The position numbers and the translations under genes are program-made. Below are positions 41,504-50,049 of a stretch of 64,000 nucleotides of DNA, one piece after another; position 1 is the first letter of the stretch; each line of letters starts with the position of its first letter. This DNA comes from DAOPZC01 sp035353175 (GTDB taxonomy: Bacteria > Verrucomicrobiota > Kiritimatiellia > RFP12 > UBA1067): assembly GCA_035353175.1 (NCBI GenBank), contig DAOPZC010000001.1, positions 62,001 through 126,000 on the forward strand, in the 5' to 3' direction. The notes under the pieces were generated by a model that worked only from the letters and a program-made list of their open reading frames with translations, was not told the DNA's origin and did no database searches.

Positions 41504-44329
41504 ATGGAAAAAAGACGGGTTGCGTGTGTTGGGGCTGTTTTATCCGCCATGGGGATTCTCGCCGCCGAGGTCGTGTTGCCAGCGGCGCCGGCGAAACAGA
41601 TGGACCTGGTCGTTTTCCGGCCGCCGCCGAACGAGGCCAAGATGGCGGTCGACGGTTTCCTGTGGGTCGAGGCGGAGGATTTCGCGGACTACGGCGACTG
41701 GAAGCTCGACACGCAGTTCGTCCACAAGATGGGCTCCGCCTATCTGTTGGCGTGCGGTGTGGGTATGCCGATCGGCGAGGCCTCGACCACCGTTACGCTG
41801 CCGCAGGCAGGCACCTACCGCGTGTGGGCGCGCACCAAGAATTGGCTCAAGGAGTTCTCGCCCGGCACGTTCACGATCTCGGTTGGCGGCAAGCGGTCGC
41901 AACAGGTGCTCGGCACCCTGCCGCGCGACGGGTGGACGTGGGAGAGCGCGGGCGAATTCGAACTGTCGGCGGGTCGCGTGAGACTGGCGTTGGTCGATCT
42001 CTCGGGCGCGTTCGCGCGGTGCGACGCGCTGTTGCTGACGCGCGATCTCAACTACTCGCCGCCGGAGGCGCTGGAGGCGTGCCAGCGCGAGCGGGCGCGG
42101 TTGACGGGGATGCCGGAAAAGATCGAGGATGCGGGCGAGTTCGACGTAGTCGTGGTCGGCGCGGGCACGGCGGGGTGCGGGGCCGCGCTTGCCGCCGCGC
42201 GGACCGGCGCCCGGACGGCGCTGGTGCACGACCGGCCGGTGCTCGGCGGCAACGCCAGCAGCGAGCTGGGCGTGCCGACGTGCGGCGCGAGCGTGTCGCA
42301 TCCGAACGCGCGCGAGGGGGGACTGAACGAGGAGGCTAACCTGATCCGCGTGAAGAACGGCCATCACAAGATGAGCGAGGCCTACCAGACGCAGATGGAG
42401 GGCGAGAAGAAATTGACGGTCTTCAATAACCGCCGCGTGAACAACGTTGAGATGCGCGATAAAACCGCGATCGGCTCCGTGCTGGCGGTGGACACCCTGA
42501 CGCACAAAGCCAGCCGGTATCGCGGCACGGTGTTCATCGACTGCACGGGCGACGGCTGGGTCGGCCACTACGCGGGCGCGGAGTATCGTTTCGGCCGCGA
42601 ATCGCGCGACGAATTCGGCGAGAGCGCCGCGCCGGAGAAGGCCGACGCGATCACGATGAGCGGCTGCATCATGGGCAATCTGGCGCTCGCGTACCGCGCC
42701 GAAAATGCGGGCCGGCCGGTCGACTACACGCCGCCTGCGTGGGCCGTGAAGCTGCCGCCGCCGGAGGAGTTTCACCGCGATCCGCGCGGGTTCACCGGCG
42801 GGCAGTGGTGGCTGGAGCACCCGGGCGACATGGATGACCTCGAAGATCCCGAGCGCGCGCGCGACGAACTGATCCGCATCACCTTCGCCTACTGGGGCTG
42901 GATCAAGAACGGGTGGGCGGAGAAGAGCCGCGCCCGCAATTACGCGCTGGCGTATGTGCCCTACATGGATGCGCGGCGCGAGACGCGGCGGCTGGTTGGC
43001 GACTATCTCCTCAAGCAGCAGGACGCGGAGCAGGGCGTGATGTTCCCGGACCGCATCTCTTACGGCGGCTGGAGCCTGGACGTGCACAATCCCAGAGGCA
43101 TCCATTCCGGCAAAGAGGGGCCCTATTACTACGACGGGCACGTGCCGATCTACAGCATCCCGTACCGCACGCTCTATTCGACGAATATCGTGAATCTGCT
43201 GTTCGCGGGCCGCAACATGAGTGTGACGCACATCGCGCTCGGCACCGTGCGCGTCGAGGCGACGCTCTCCACGGCGGGACAGGCCGCGGGCACAGCCGCG
43301 GCGCTCTGCGTGCAACACCGCGTGATGCCGCGCGAATACGGGCAGCGCTACATCGGCGAGCTCCAACAGCGCTTGCTGAAAGACGACCAGTACATCCCTG
43401 AACTCAAGAACGACGATCCCGCCGACCTCGCGCGCGCAGCCAAGGTGACGGCCTCGAGCACGCAGGCGTTTTGGGAGTACGCGCGCAAGGACGTGAAGAC
43501 CGACGAGGCCCACGAACTGAACATGCCGCGCGCGGTGATGTTCCCGCGCGGGTTGACAGGGCGGATCGACAAAATCAACCTTTGTCTGATTTCGGAGCGC
43601 AAAGATCCGGTCGACGTGACGCTGCATCTGTGCGGAGCGGAGTCGGCGGGCGATTTCTCCGTGGCGAAAGCGCTGGCGTCTGCCACCGCGAAAGTGCCGG
43701 CCGGCAAGCGGGCGTATGTCGCGTTCAAAGTCGACTGTGCGGTGACGCAGCCTTTTCTGTGGGTGTGGTTGCCCAAGACGCCGGGCGTGACGTGGGCCCT
43801 TGTGGCCAGCAGCATGACCGAGGGCTGCCGCGCCTACGGCGGCGGTGAAAGAAGGCCGTGGACGGTGGTGAAAGGGCAGCAGTACGCCTTTTTCACGGAG
43901 CCGGCCTTGCGCTTCGCGACGGACTGCAAACCCGAGAACGTGATCGACGGCGTTTCGCGCATCGTGGGCAGGGAAAGTCACCTGTGGGCTTCGGATCCGA
44001 AACAGGCCCTGCCGCAATGGATCGAACTGGACTTCGGCAAGACGGTTGAAATGAACTCGGTGCGACTGACGTTCGACACGGACCTCAACACCAAGTTTCC
44101 CGTAAAGCCGGTGGTGCCGCAGTGCGTGCGGGACTACCGGATCGAGGCCTTCGACGGGCAGGCGTGGCAAGAGGTTACGGCCGTGAAAGACAACTTCCTT
44201 CGGCACCGCGTGCATCTTTTCCCCGCGCGAACCGCCTCAAAGGTGCGGCTCACCGTTGACGCGACGAACGGCGATCCTGCGGCCCGCGTGTTCGAGATCC
44301 GAGCCTATCGAGAACCGGACGCGCACTAA
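41504..44329 (+). CDS. Exported FAD-dependent oxidoreductase with carbohydrate-binding N- and C-terminal domains
   Basis: 941 residues from ATG 41504, with a near-perfect AGGAGG upstream. Signal peptide about 1-30. An N-terminal beta domain (about 45-190, LWVEAEDFADYGDW, and GTYRVWARTKNW) resembles golvesin/CBM-like modules. The FAD domain begins at FDVVVVGAGTAGCGAALAAA near 210 with LGGNASSELGVP, and FIDCTGDGWVGHYAGAEYR and LLFAGRNMSVTHIALGTVR are typical of the FAD_oxidored (PF12831) family. A C-terminal F5/8-type (discoidin-like) domain (about 800-941, NVIDGVSRIVGRES, WIELDFGKTV) ends it. It probably oxidises extracellular or periplasmic sugars. The stop overlaps the convergent ketosynthase stop. 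Confidence 0.8.
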   Translation: MEKRRVACVGAVLSAMGILAAEVVLPAAPAKQMDLVVFRPPPNEAKMAVDGFLWVEAEDFADYGDWKLDTQFVHKMGSAYLLACGVGMPIGEASTTVTLPQAGTYRVWARTKNWLKEFSPGTFTISVGGKRSQQVLGTLPRDGWTWESAGEFELSAGRVRLALVDLSGAFARCDALLLTRDLNYSPPEALEACQRERARLTGMPEKIEDAGEFDVVVVGAGTAGCGAALAAARTGARTALVHDRPVLGGNASSELGVPTCGASVSHPNAREGGLNEEANLIRVKNGHHKMSEAYQTQMEGEKKLTVFNNRRVNNVEMRDKTAIGSVLAVDTLTHKASRYRGTVFIDCTGDGWVGHYAGAEYRFGRESRDEFGESAAPEKADAITMSGCIMGNLALAYRAENAGRPVDYTPPAWAVKLPPPEEFHRDPRGFTGGQWWLEHPGDMDDLEDPERARDELIRITFAYWGWIKNGWAEKSRARNYALAYVPYMDARRETRRLVGDYLLKQQDAEQGVMFPDRISYGGWSLDVHNPRGIHSGKEGPYYYDGHVPIYSIPYRTLYSTNIVNLLFAGRNMSVTHIALGTVRVEATLSTAGQAAGTAAALCVQHRVMPREYGQRYIGELQQRLLKDDQYIPELKNDDPADLARAAKVTASSTQAFWEYARKDVKTDEAHELNMPRAVMFPRGLTGRIDKINLCLISERKDPVDVTLHLCGAESAGDFSVAKALASATAKVPAGKRAYVAFKVDCAVTQPFLWVWLPKTPGVTWALVASSMTEGCRAYGGGERRPWTVVKGQQYAFFTEPALRFATDCKPENVIDGVSRIVGRESHLWASDPKQALPQWIELDFGKTVEMNSVRLTFDTDLNTKFPVKPVVPQCVRDYRIEAFDGQAWQEVTAVKDNFLRHRVHLFPARTASKVRLTVDATNGDPAARVFEIRAYREPDAH

Positions 44330-46596
44330 ACGCGTGCGGCGACGAGAGCGACGCATGTGTTCACGTCGGCGGTGAGGATCAGCACGGGCCCTGCGTGAGC
44401 CGCGAGGAGCGCGAAGGCGAGATGCAGGGCGGTGGTGGCGCCTTGAACGTCGCCGCAGAGCGTTTCCGGCGCAGTGACCTGCACCTGCGTAAACAGCGCG
44501 GCCGCCGTTGCGCGCGCGGCCTCGTTCACATAGACGGCCGCGAGGTCGGCGCGGCCGATCCTGGCCTGCGCGAGCGCCCTGTCCGCCGCACCCCGAAGCG
44601 TTGCCGCCAGACCGCAGCCGAGCAGCTTCCCGAGCGGTTGGGCTCCGCGCGCGGCGGCGGACGCTTCACTTTCCAGGACGAGCGTGGCCGCCGCCTCGCC
44701 TGCGGGGATGGACGTGCGGTCCGCGGCGCGCGCACCCAGCGAGACGGCGGACAGGGCCTCTGTCCCGCCCGCGGCGATGACGCCGGCGCTGCCGGCGCGG
44801 ATCAGGTCGGCGGCCTCCACCAGCGCGATGCCCGAGGCCGTCGCGGGCGAAGCCGCGTTCTCGTGCGGGCCCTTGAGCGACCATTCCATCGCCGCCAGAC
44901 TCACCGCAGTGTTGGAGTAGGCATGCGGAAAGAGGAAGGGCTTCACGAGGCGCGGCCCTTTGAGCACGTAGTCCGCGAAGAAGAGTTCTGCGGTGCCGAT
45001 GCACCCCCAGGCGGTGCCCGCCATCACCCCCGCTCCGCGAGCCGCGAGTTTCTCGGCGTCAAGGTCGGCGCGTTGAAACGCCATGCCGCAGGCGGCCAGA
45101 AAGAGGGCGCTGGCGCGGTCGAGATAAGGTTTCGGCGCAACGCCGCACGCCGCCAGATCGGGATCGGGGGCTTCCCCGACGAACGGCGGCTCGGCCCGCT
45201 CGGGCAGCGCGAAGCGCGACAGAGGGAAAAGCGCGGGTTCGTTTTCCTGCAGCGCCGCGGCGGTCTCCTCCGCGTCCGCACCGAGCGCGCTGATGACTCC
45301 CAGTCCGGTGATGAGCACGGGAGAAGGCTGCGGGCTGCAGGCGGTCGGCTGCGCGGAAAGCGGCGTGTCGGCCTTCGTCAACACGGCGGCGGCATTGCAT
45401 CCGCCGAAGCCCGCGGAGTTTGAAAGAACGCAGGACAGCGGCACGGTGCGGGGCGCGGTGACGACATCGAGCGGGCATTCGGGATCTTGCGAGACGAGAT
45501 TTCCGGTGGGCGGGATGACGCCGTGCTGCAGCGAAAGAACGGAAACGACAAGCTCGACAGAGCCCGCTGCTCCGAGCATGTGGCCGAGCCGTCCTTTTAC
45601 GGACGTGACCGGGATGGAGGCGGAGCGGCTTCCGAACAGATCCTGGATGGCCTGCGTTTCGGTGCTGTCGTTGGGCTTGGTGCCCGTGCCGTGGACGTTG
45701 ATGTGGTCCACCGCTCCGGGCGCGATGCCGGCGAGGGTGAGCGCCTCGCGCATGACGTGCTCGGAACCCGCGCCGCGGGGTGCGGGGGCGGTCATGTGAT
45801 GGCCGTTGTTGCCGGTTGCCCATCCGCGCAGCAGGGCGAGGGGTTTTGCGCCACGCGCGGCGCAGAGGTCGGCGCGCTCGATCACCAGAGCCGCCGCGCC
45901 CTCCGTGAAGATGGTGCCGCTGCGGTTGACGTCGAAAGGCCGCACGGCGTCCTTGGTCATGGTGCGCAGCGAGCAGAGCCCGCTCCACGAAAAGCGCGAG
46001 ATCGCGTCGTAGCCGACGACCAAGACGCGCTGAGCATGACCCGCCGTGATCAAGTTCGCGGCGGTCGCGGTGGCGGCCGCGCCGGAGGAGCAGGAGAGCG
46101 AGAGCGGAATGCGGAGGCCTCCAAGGCGGAACGCGTCGGCGAGCGCCGCGGCCGGCGCGGTGTGCGCGCAAAAGCGGCTCGCTGCGGCGCTGCGGCCTTC
46201 GTGTCCAAGGGGAATCAGCGCGGCTTCGCCGGCGTCGATGTCGCCGAAATTGGAGGCGGTGATGAGCGCGGTTTCGGCGAGCGAGGCGGGATCGTCCGCC
46301 AGGCCGGCTTGGGCGAGCGCCTCCCGGCAGGCGCCGGCGGCGAACCCCGAAGCGCGCGGGCCGTTCTCGAAGCCTTCCGGCGGGGCGTAGTTGCGGATCA
46401 CGCCGGCTTGGGTGCAGGCGAGGCCGCCGAGGTCGAAGAGATCCATGTCCGAAATGGCCGAAGCGCCGCGCAGCAGCGCCTGCCACAGAGCGTCGACGCC
46501 CGAGCCGAACGGTGTGACCGCGCCGAGTCCGGTGATGGCGATCAGAGCGGGCTGCGAAGGCAGAAGGCCAGATGTGGAAGAAGGCTGAGAAAGCAT
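44326..46596 (-). CDS. Single-chain ketosynthase with a degenerate second ketosynthase (KS-CLF-like) domain
   Basis: 756 residues, two thiolase-fold ketosynthase domains in one chain. Domain 1 (about 17-410) has the full active site: SLSCSSGAA (Cys169), NVHGTGTKPND (His302) and KGRLGHMLGAAG (Lys334, His339), as in FabF-type beta-ketoacyl-ACP synthases. Domain 2 (about 427-756) keeps the fold (VLITGLGVISALGAD, GVMAGTAWGCIG) but the active cysteine motif has become SPATASGIAL, with Thr in place of Cys, and the first His motif reads VYVNEAARAT. This resembles a chain length factor. No ACP, ketoreductase or acyltransferase gene is adjacent. A promoter (46627-46655) and GGGGGA Shine-Dalgarno support the start. 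Confidence 0.85.
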   Translation of the reverse strand: MLSQPSSTSGLLPSQPALIAITGLGAVTPFGSGVDALWQALLRGASAISDMDLFDLGGLACTQAGVIRNYAPPEGFENGPRASGFAAGACREALAQAGLADDPASLAETALITASNFGDIDAGEAALIPLGHEGRSAAASRFCAHTAPAAALADAFRLGGLRIPLSLSCSSGAAATATAANLITAGHAQRVLVVGYDAISRFSWSGLCSLRTMTKDAVRPFDVNRSGTIFTEGAAALVIERADLCAARGAKPLALLRGWATGNNGHHMTAPAPRGAGSEHVMREALTLAGIAPGAVDHINVHGTGTKPNDSTETQAIQDLFGSRSASIPVTSVKGRLGHMLGAAGSVELVVSVLSLQHGVIPPTGNLVSQDPECPLDVVTAPRTVPLSCVLSNSAGFGGCNAAAVLTKADTPLSAQPTACSPQPSPVLITGLGVISALGADAEETAAALQENEPALFPLSRFALPERAEPPFVGEAPDPDLAACGVAPKPYLDRASALFLAACGMAFQRADLDAEKLAARGAGVMAGTAWGCIGTAELFFADYVLKGPRLVKPFLFPHAYSNTAVSLAAMEWSLKGPHENAASPATASGIALVEAADLIRAGSAGVIAAGGTEALSAVSLGARAADRTSIPAGEAAATLVLESEASAAARGAQPLGKLLGCGLAATLRGAADRALAQARIGRADLAAVYVNEAARATAAALFTQVQVTAPETLCGDVQGATTALHLAFALLAAHAGPVLILTADVNTCVALVAARV

Positions 46597-46626
46597 GTTG
46601 TCCCCCGGGTTCTTTAAATTGAGAAT

Positions 46627-46655
46627 AGGATACGCGATCTCGGCGCTTTTTCCAA
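46627..46655 (-). promoter_or_regulatory. Promoter of the KS-CLF-like gene
   Basis: Minus strand TTGGAA (46655-46650), 17 bases, TATCCT (46632-46627); leader of about 24 bases. Confidence 0.5.
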
Positions 46656-46690
46656 GTTCCGCGTCAGCGAGGGGGACTTCATGTACGCGT

Positions 46691-47782
46691 TTATCGGCGC
46701 AGGATTTTTTGCAGCGCCTGACCGTAAGCGGCGCCTTGGCGCTGCATCCCGAGATCGTTGGGATGGCACCCGTCTACGGTGCCCTCGCCGTCGTGCCCGA
46801 GCATGTCTTTGGCCTCCAGATAATGGAGCTTCGACCACGTCGCGGCGTTCTCGGCTTTCAATTTTTCATAGGTGGCGCGCAGGATGCGTGCCTTGGAGGT
46901 CGGGGCGTTTCCGAACACGTTGCAGTCCTCGGCCAGCAAGATCGGCGTGTCGGGACATTTCTCGCGCAGGGCCCGGATGAACGGTTCGGCGCGTTCGCGG
47001 ACCAAGGCGTCGTTCATGTTCCAGAGGCAATCGAGCACGTAGACCGAGGCGTCGATCTCGGCGAGGAGGTCGCAGAGCGCCATTTCCATCTTGCCGTTGC
47101 CGGAAAAGCCGAGGTTGACGACCGGCGCGTCGACCAGTCGACCGGCCACCGCCGTGAATGCCATGCCGGGGCGCGACGCACAACCGCCCTGCGTGATGGA
47201 GGTGCCGTAGAACACCACCGGCTTCGTGATGCCGCCCGTGCGCGGGGGCGGCGCGGACACGGTTTTGCCTTTGGGGATGCCGACCTCGATCATGGCCGTG
47301 CCGTTGTAAAGCGGCAGGTAGATGAGGCATTCCGTGTTCGGCGCCACCGAGACGTCCACCGTGTTGGTCACGGCGACGGGGCGTCCGTTCTTAACGAAGC
47401 GCCAACCTCCGGCGGTGCGCTGGTAGATGTCGACGCCGCTGACCCCGGTGGCCGGCATGTGCGGCATCGCGAGATCTTTGCTCCGGACCGCCCAGCGGAC
47501 TTTGAAGGTGTCCGCGTCGGTGGCGATCCGCAGCGCCATGCCGGCCGAGTGGTGGCTCAGCCCCCATACGCTGGGCGGCACAGTGTCCTTGGCGCGCGCC
47601 GGCAGGCGGTCGTAGCACGACTCCGTGTCGCGGAAGGCCCGGCCTTCGATCGGCAGCGTCTGGCCGTCGAACCAGAGCGTCTGGCCGTCGGCGTCCGTGC
47701 GGCCTTGCCCCAGGCTCTGGGCTTCCGCCGTGATCAGGCACGAGAAAACCACGGCGAAAGCAACGTTCACTCGCAGATTCAT
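46691..47782 (-). CDS. Secreted SGNH/GDSL hydrolase (carbohydrate esterase-like)
   Basis: 363 residues from ATG 47782 with GAGGGG upstream. Signal peptide about 1-20 (ends ITAEAQ). An N-terminal jelly-roll-like domain (about 25-170) is followed by the SGNH domain: VVFYGTSITQGG (nucleophile Ser), NLGFSGNGKMEM (Gly and Asn blocks), and GTVDGCHPNDLGM (catalytic Asp-His). The two-domain layout matches CE2/CE20-type or SGNH_2 esterases that deacetylate polysaccharides. The following minus-strand gene is the KS-like one, which has its own promoter. Confidence 0.85.
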   Translation of the reverse strand: MNLRVNVAFAVVFSCLITAEAQSLGQGRTDADGQTLWFDGQTLPIEGRAFRDTESCYDRLPARAKDTVPPSVWGLSHHSAGMALRIATDADTFKVRWAVRSKDLAMPHMPATGVSGVDIYQRTAGGWRFVKNGRPVAVTNTVDVSVAPNTECLIYLPLYNGTAMIEVGIPKGKTVSAPPPRTGGITKPVVFYGTSITQGGCASRPGMAFTAVAGRLVDAPVVNLGFSGNGKMEMALCDLLAEIDASVYVLDCLWNMNDALVRERAEPFIRALREKCPDTPILLAEDCNVFGNAPTSKARILRATYEKLKAENAATWSKLHYLEAKDMLGHDGEGTVDGCHPNDLGMQRQGAAYGQALQKILRR

Positions 47783-47839
47783 TTCTTCACCCCTCTGTCG
47801 TTGCCCGTTGTGGGCTCCGCCGGGCGGCAACCGTTTGGC

Positions 47840-48571
47840 TCAGATCCCCGCGGGCTTCGTGCAAAGGAAAATCTCTTTGGTTGACGGGTATTCCAGGCCG
47901 TGTTTTTTCACGCTCTCGGCGGGCATGTCGGACGTCCGTATCATTTCCACACTGAAGCCGGACTCCGCCAAACGGGTCGCGAAATCAAGGCCGTAGAGCC
48001 GCACATGATCTTCTTGCATGAAATGCTTGAGACGGCCCTCGGGCGTCGTGATTCCGGGATCCTCGAGGGTCTTGTCGCCATAGATCGGCACCATGATCAC
48101 GGCCACCCCGGCCGGCTTCAGCACACGGTAGAGCTCCGCAAGGGCCTTGTGGTCATCCTCGATGTGCTCGAGAACATGCGAACACCAGACCAGCGAGAAG
48201 CTGCCGTCCGGCAGGCGCAAGTCCGTGATGTCCATCTTTTGCATGGCCGTCGGAGAGGCGATGTCGACACTCAGATACTTTTTCGCCAAGGACTGAAGCC
48301 AGGGCGCAATGCTTTTCTCCGGAGCAAAGTGAAGCGTGTTCTCCGCAAGCGCGGCGAGTCTGTTTTTCAGCGCGAGATAGGCGAATCTGTGCCGCTCGGA
48401 TGAGCCGCAGGCAGGACAGAGGAACGTGTCGGCCGGTTTGTTCGCGTAGGCGCGCCGCATGAACGCGTGCCCGCGCCATCCGCAAATCGGGCATTCACAT
48501 CCGGTTCCCAAGGACAGGTAACACCGGGTCATCTGGCTGCCCAGTTTGCGGAACGTTTTCTTCAGGCTCAT
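47840..48571 (-). CDS. Class I SAM-dependent methyltransferase with N-terminal zinc ribbon
   Basis: 243 residues. An N-terminal zinc ribbon (CPICGWRGHAF, FLCPACGSSERHR, about residues 27-60) precedes a Rossmann methyltransferase domain in which LVWCSHVLEHIEDDHKALAEL (motif with E and H, about 127-147) and LKPAGVAVIMVPIY are the usual post-motif I and III landmarks of Methyltransf_11. The glycine-rich motif I is weak (LHFAPEKSIAPWL). Proteins of this layout are frequent in glycan clusters and may methylate sugars. A GGAG Shine-Dalgarno supports the start. Confidence 0.78.
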   Translation of the reverse strand: MSLKKTFRKLGSQMTRCYLSLGTGCECPICGWRGHAFMRRAYANKPADTFLCPACGSSERHRFAYLALKNRLAALAENTLHFAPEKSIAPWLQSLAKKYLSVDIASPTAMQKMDITDLRLPDGSFSLVWCSHVLEHIEDDHKALAELYRVLKPAGVAVIMVPIYGDKTLEDPGITTPEGRLKHFMQEDHVRLYGLDFATRLAESGFSVEMIRTSDMPAESVKKHGLEYPSTKEIFLCTKPAGI

Positions 48572-48629
48572 CGGCTTCTCCGGCTGGCGTTAATAAGGGG
48601 TTACAGTTACAAAATTGCGATACCCGTCA

Positions 48630-48658
48630 ATTTTTGCATCCCATTCTCCCATTGTCAA
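48630..48658 (-). promoter_or_regulatory. Candidate promoter of the methyltransferase gene
   Basis: Minus strand consensus TTGACA (48658-48653), 17 bases, AAAAAT (48635-48630). A second TTGACG lies just downstream. The intergenic region 48572-48839 holds this and the divergent promoter below; nothing else is visible. Confidence 0.4.
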
Positions 48659-48742
48659 ATCCATAACCGATTCCCGGACGACAAAAGCCGATAAAAGCGG
48701 GCCGGGCCTCAGGTGAAGCGCCTGGCGCCTTGTCTTTCTATG

Positions 48743-48771
48743 TTGTGTGGAGGCGTGAAAGAAGGTAAATT
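48743..48771 (+). promoter_or_regulatory. Promoter of the PP-loop/MBOAT/AlgJ-like operon
   Basis: TTGTGT (48743-48748), 17 bases, TAAATT (48766-48771), about 68 bases before the ATG at 48840. The leader can form a small AACATG/CATGTT stem-loop. Confidence 0.45.
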
Positions 48772-48839
48772 AGGACCCTCTTATTTGGAACATGTGACCA
48801 TGTTTTCCAGATCAGAAGAGGATATGGCAGGAGTCGGCA

Positions 48840-50048
48840 ATGGGTAGCGATGAATTTGTGACAATCAGTGCCCCGTCGGTCACACGGACGAGCGGCGCGG
48901 GCGCGGTCATCAGTGTGACTTTTTCTTGGCGGGGCGCTGAGCGCCGCCTGTGGTTTTCCGTGGAAGAGCCCTTCGTGGACTATCTGACGGCCGAACGGTC
49001 GGACGGGTTTTTGGTTGCCCTGCTGTGTTGGGCGATGCATTTCAACGTTAACCTGCGGTTTACGGCGCCGGTTTCACGAAAGCTGTTTTTCACGGTCACA
49101 AGGTTTCTGTTGCCGACGCTGAAGGCGTCCCATCCATGGGACAACATCATTCGGATTGAAGCGCCGCTTGCGGACGGGCCGGTCCACTCGGCGGGAGCCT
49201 GCGGGACGGGCCTGTCGTGCGGGGTCGACAGCCTGGCCGTCGTCGCCGAATTCTTTCTCGACCACGAGGCGCCGCCGCCGCCCAACCGCCTGACGCATGT
49301 GACTTTTTTCAACGCGGGGGCGCACGGATACGGCCCCCAATATCCGGCGGACACCGTCGCCCGGCTGTGCCAGGAGCGCCTTGCCCACAGCCGGGCCTGC
49401 GCGCAGGCGTTGGGCTTGCCGCTCGTCTTTGTGGACTCCAATCTGATGGAGTACCTCGATTTTGCGCCACACACCAATCTGGTGACCTTGTGCAACGGCG
49501 CCGTTCCGCTGATCCTGCAGCGCCTGTTCGGCGTTTATTATATCGCCTCGTCTGTCGCGGTCGCCGACATGCGGATGGACCCCATCGTCGAGTATTTCGA
49601 CCCCATCATCCTGGCGCTCCTCGGCACGGACACCCTGACGTTCTACTCCGCGGGCATGACCATGACGCGGGTGCAGAAGACCGCCTTGATCAGCAGCCTC
49701 CCGGTCGCGCACGAGTTCCTCAACGTCTGTGTGGCGAAGGGGCACAACTGCTCCCATTGCCACAAATGCCTGCGCACCATGATGACGCTCGACCTGTTCG
49801 GAAAACTGCCGGCGTTCAAGCGGGTCTTCGACGTCGATTTCTATATGCGCCGCCGGAACCGGTTGTGGGGTAAGATGCAGGCGCTTCACTATCATGATCC
49901 GCTGATGAACGAGATCTGGGACGAGCAGGCGCGGCAGCAGTTCACCTTGCCGCCCGGCTTTTGGCTGCAATACCTGAATTACAAATTGCTTCGCGTGCCC
50001 AGAAGCCTGCTGCGGCGGCTGAAGAAGCGGGCAAACAAAAAGAATTGA
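48840..50048 (+). CDS. PP-loop (ATP-pyrophosphatase-like) protein of a surface-glycan operon
   Basis: 402 residues. GTGLSCGVDSLAVVAEFF (about 121-138) is a PP-loop (SxGxDS) of the adenine-nucleotide alpha-hydrolase fold used by asparagine synthase and tRNA-thiolation or QueC enzymes. NCSHCHKCLRTMMTLDL (about 302-318) adds three cysteines in a CxxCxxC array that may bind zinc. YIASSVAVADMRM follows the loop. No signal peptide. Proteins with this look occur in capsule or exopolysaccharide loci, where they may activate a sugar carboxyl or amide. It is one base from the MBOAT gene. The reaction is unknown. Confidence 0.68.
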   Translation: MGSDEFVTISAPSVTRTSGAGAVISVTFSWRGAERRLWFSVEEPFVDYLTAERSDGFLVALLCWAMHFNVNLRFTAPVSRKLFFTVTRFLLPTLKASHPWDNIIRIEAPLADGPVHSAGACGTGLSCGVDSLAVVAEFFLDHEAPPPPNRLTHVTFFNAGAHGYGPQYPADTVARLCQERLAHSRACAQALGLPLVFVDSNLMEYLDFAPHTNLVTLCNGAVPLILQRLFGVYYIASSVAVADMRMDPIVEYFDPIILALLGTDTLTFYSAGMTMTRVQKTALISSLPVAHEFLNVCVAKGHNCSHCHKCLRTMMTLDLFGKLPAFKRVFDVDFYMRRRNRLWGKMQALHYHDPLMNEIWDEQARQQFTLPPGFWLQYLNYKLLRVPRSLLRRLKKRANKKN

Positions 50049-50049
50049 T

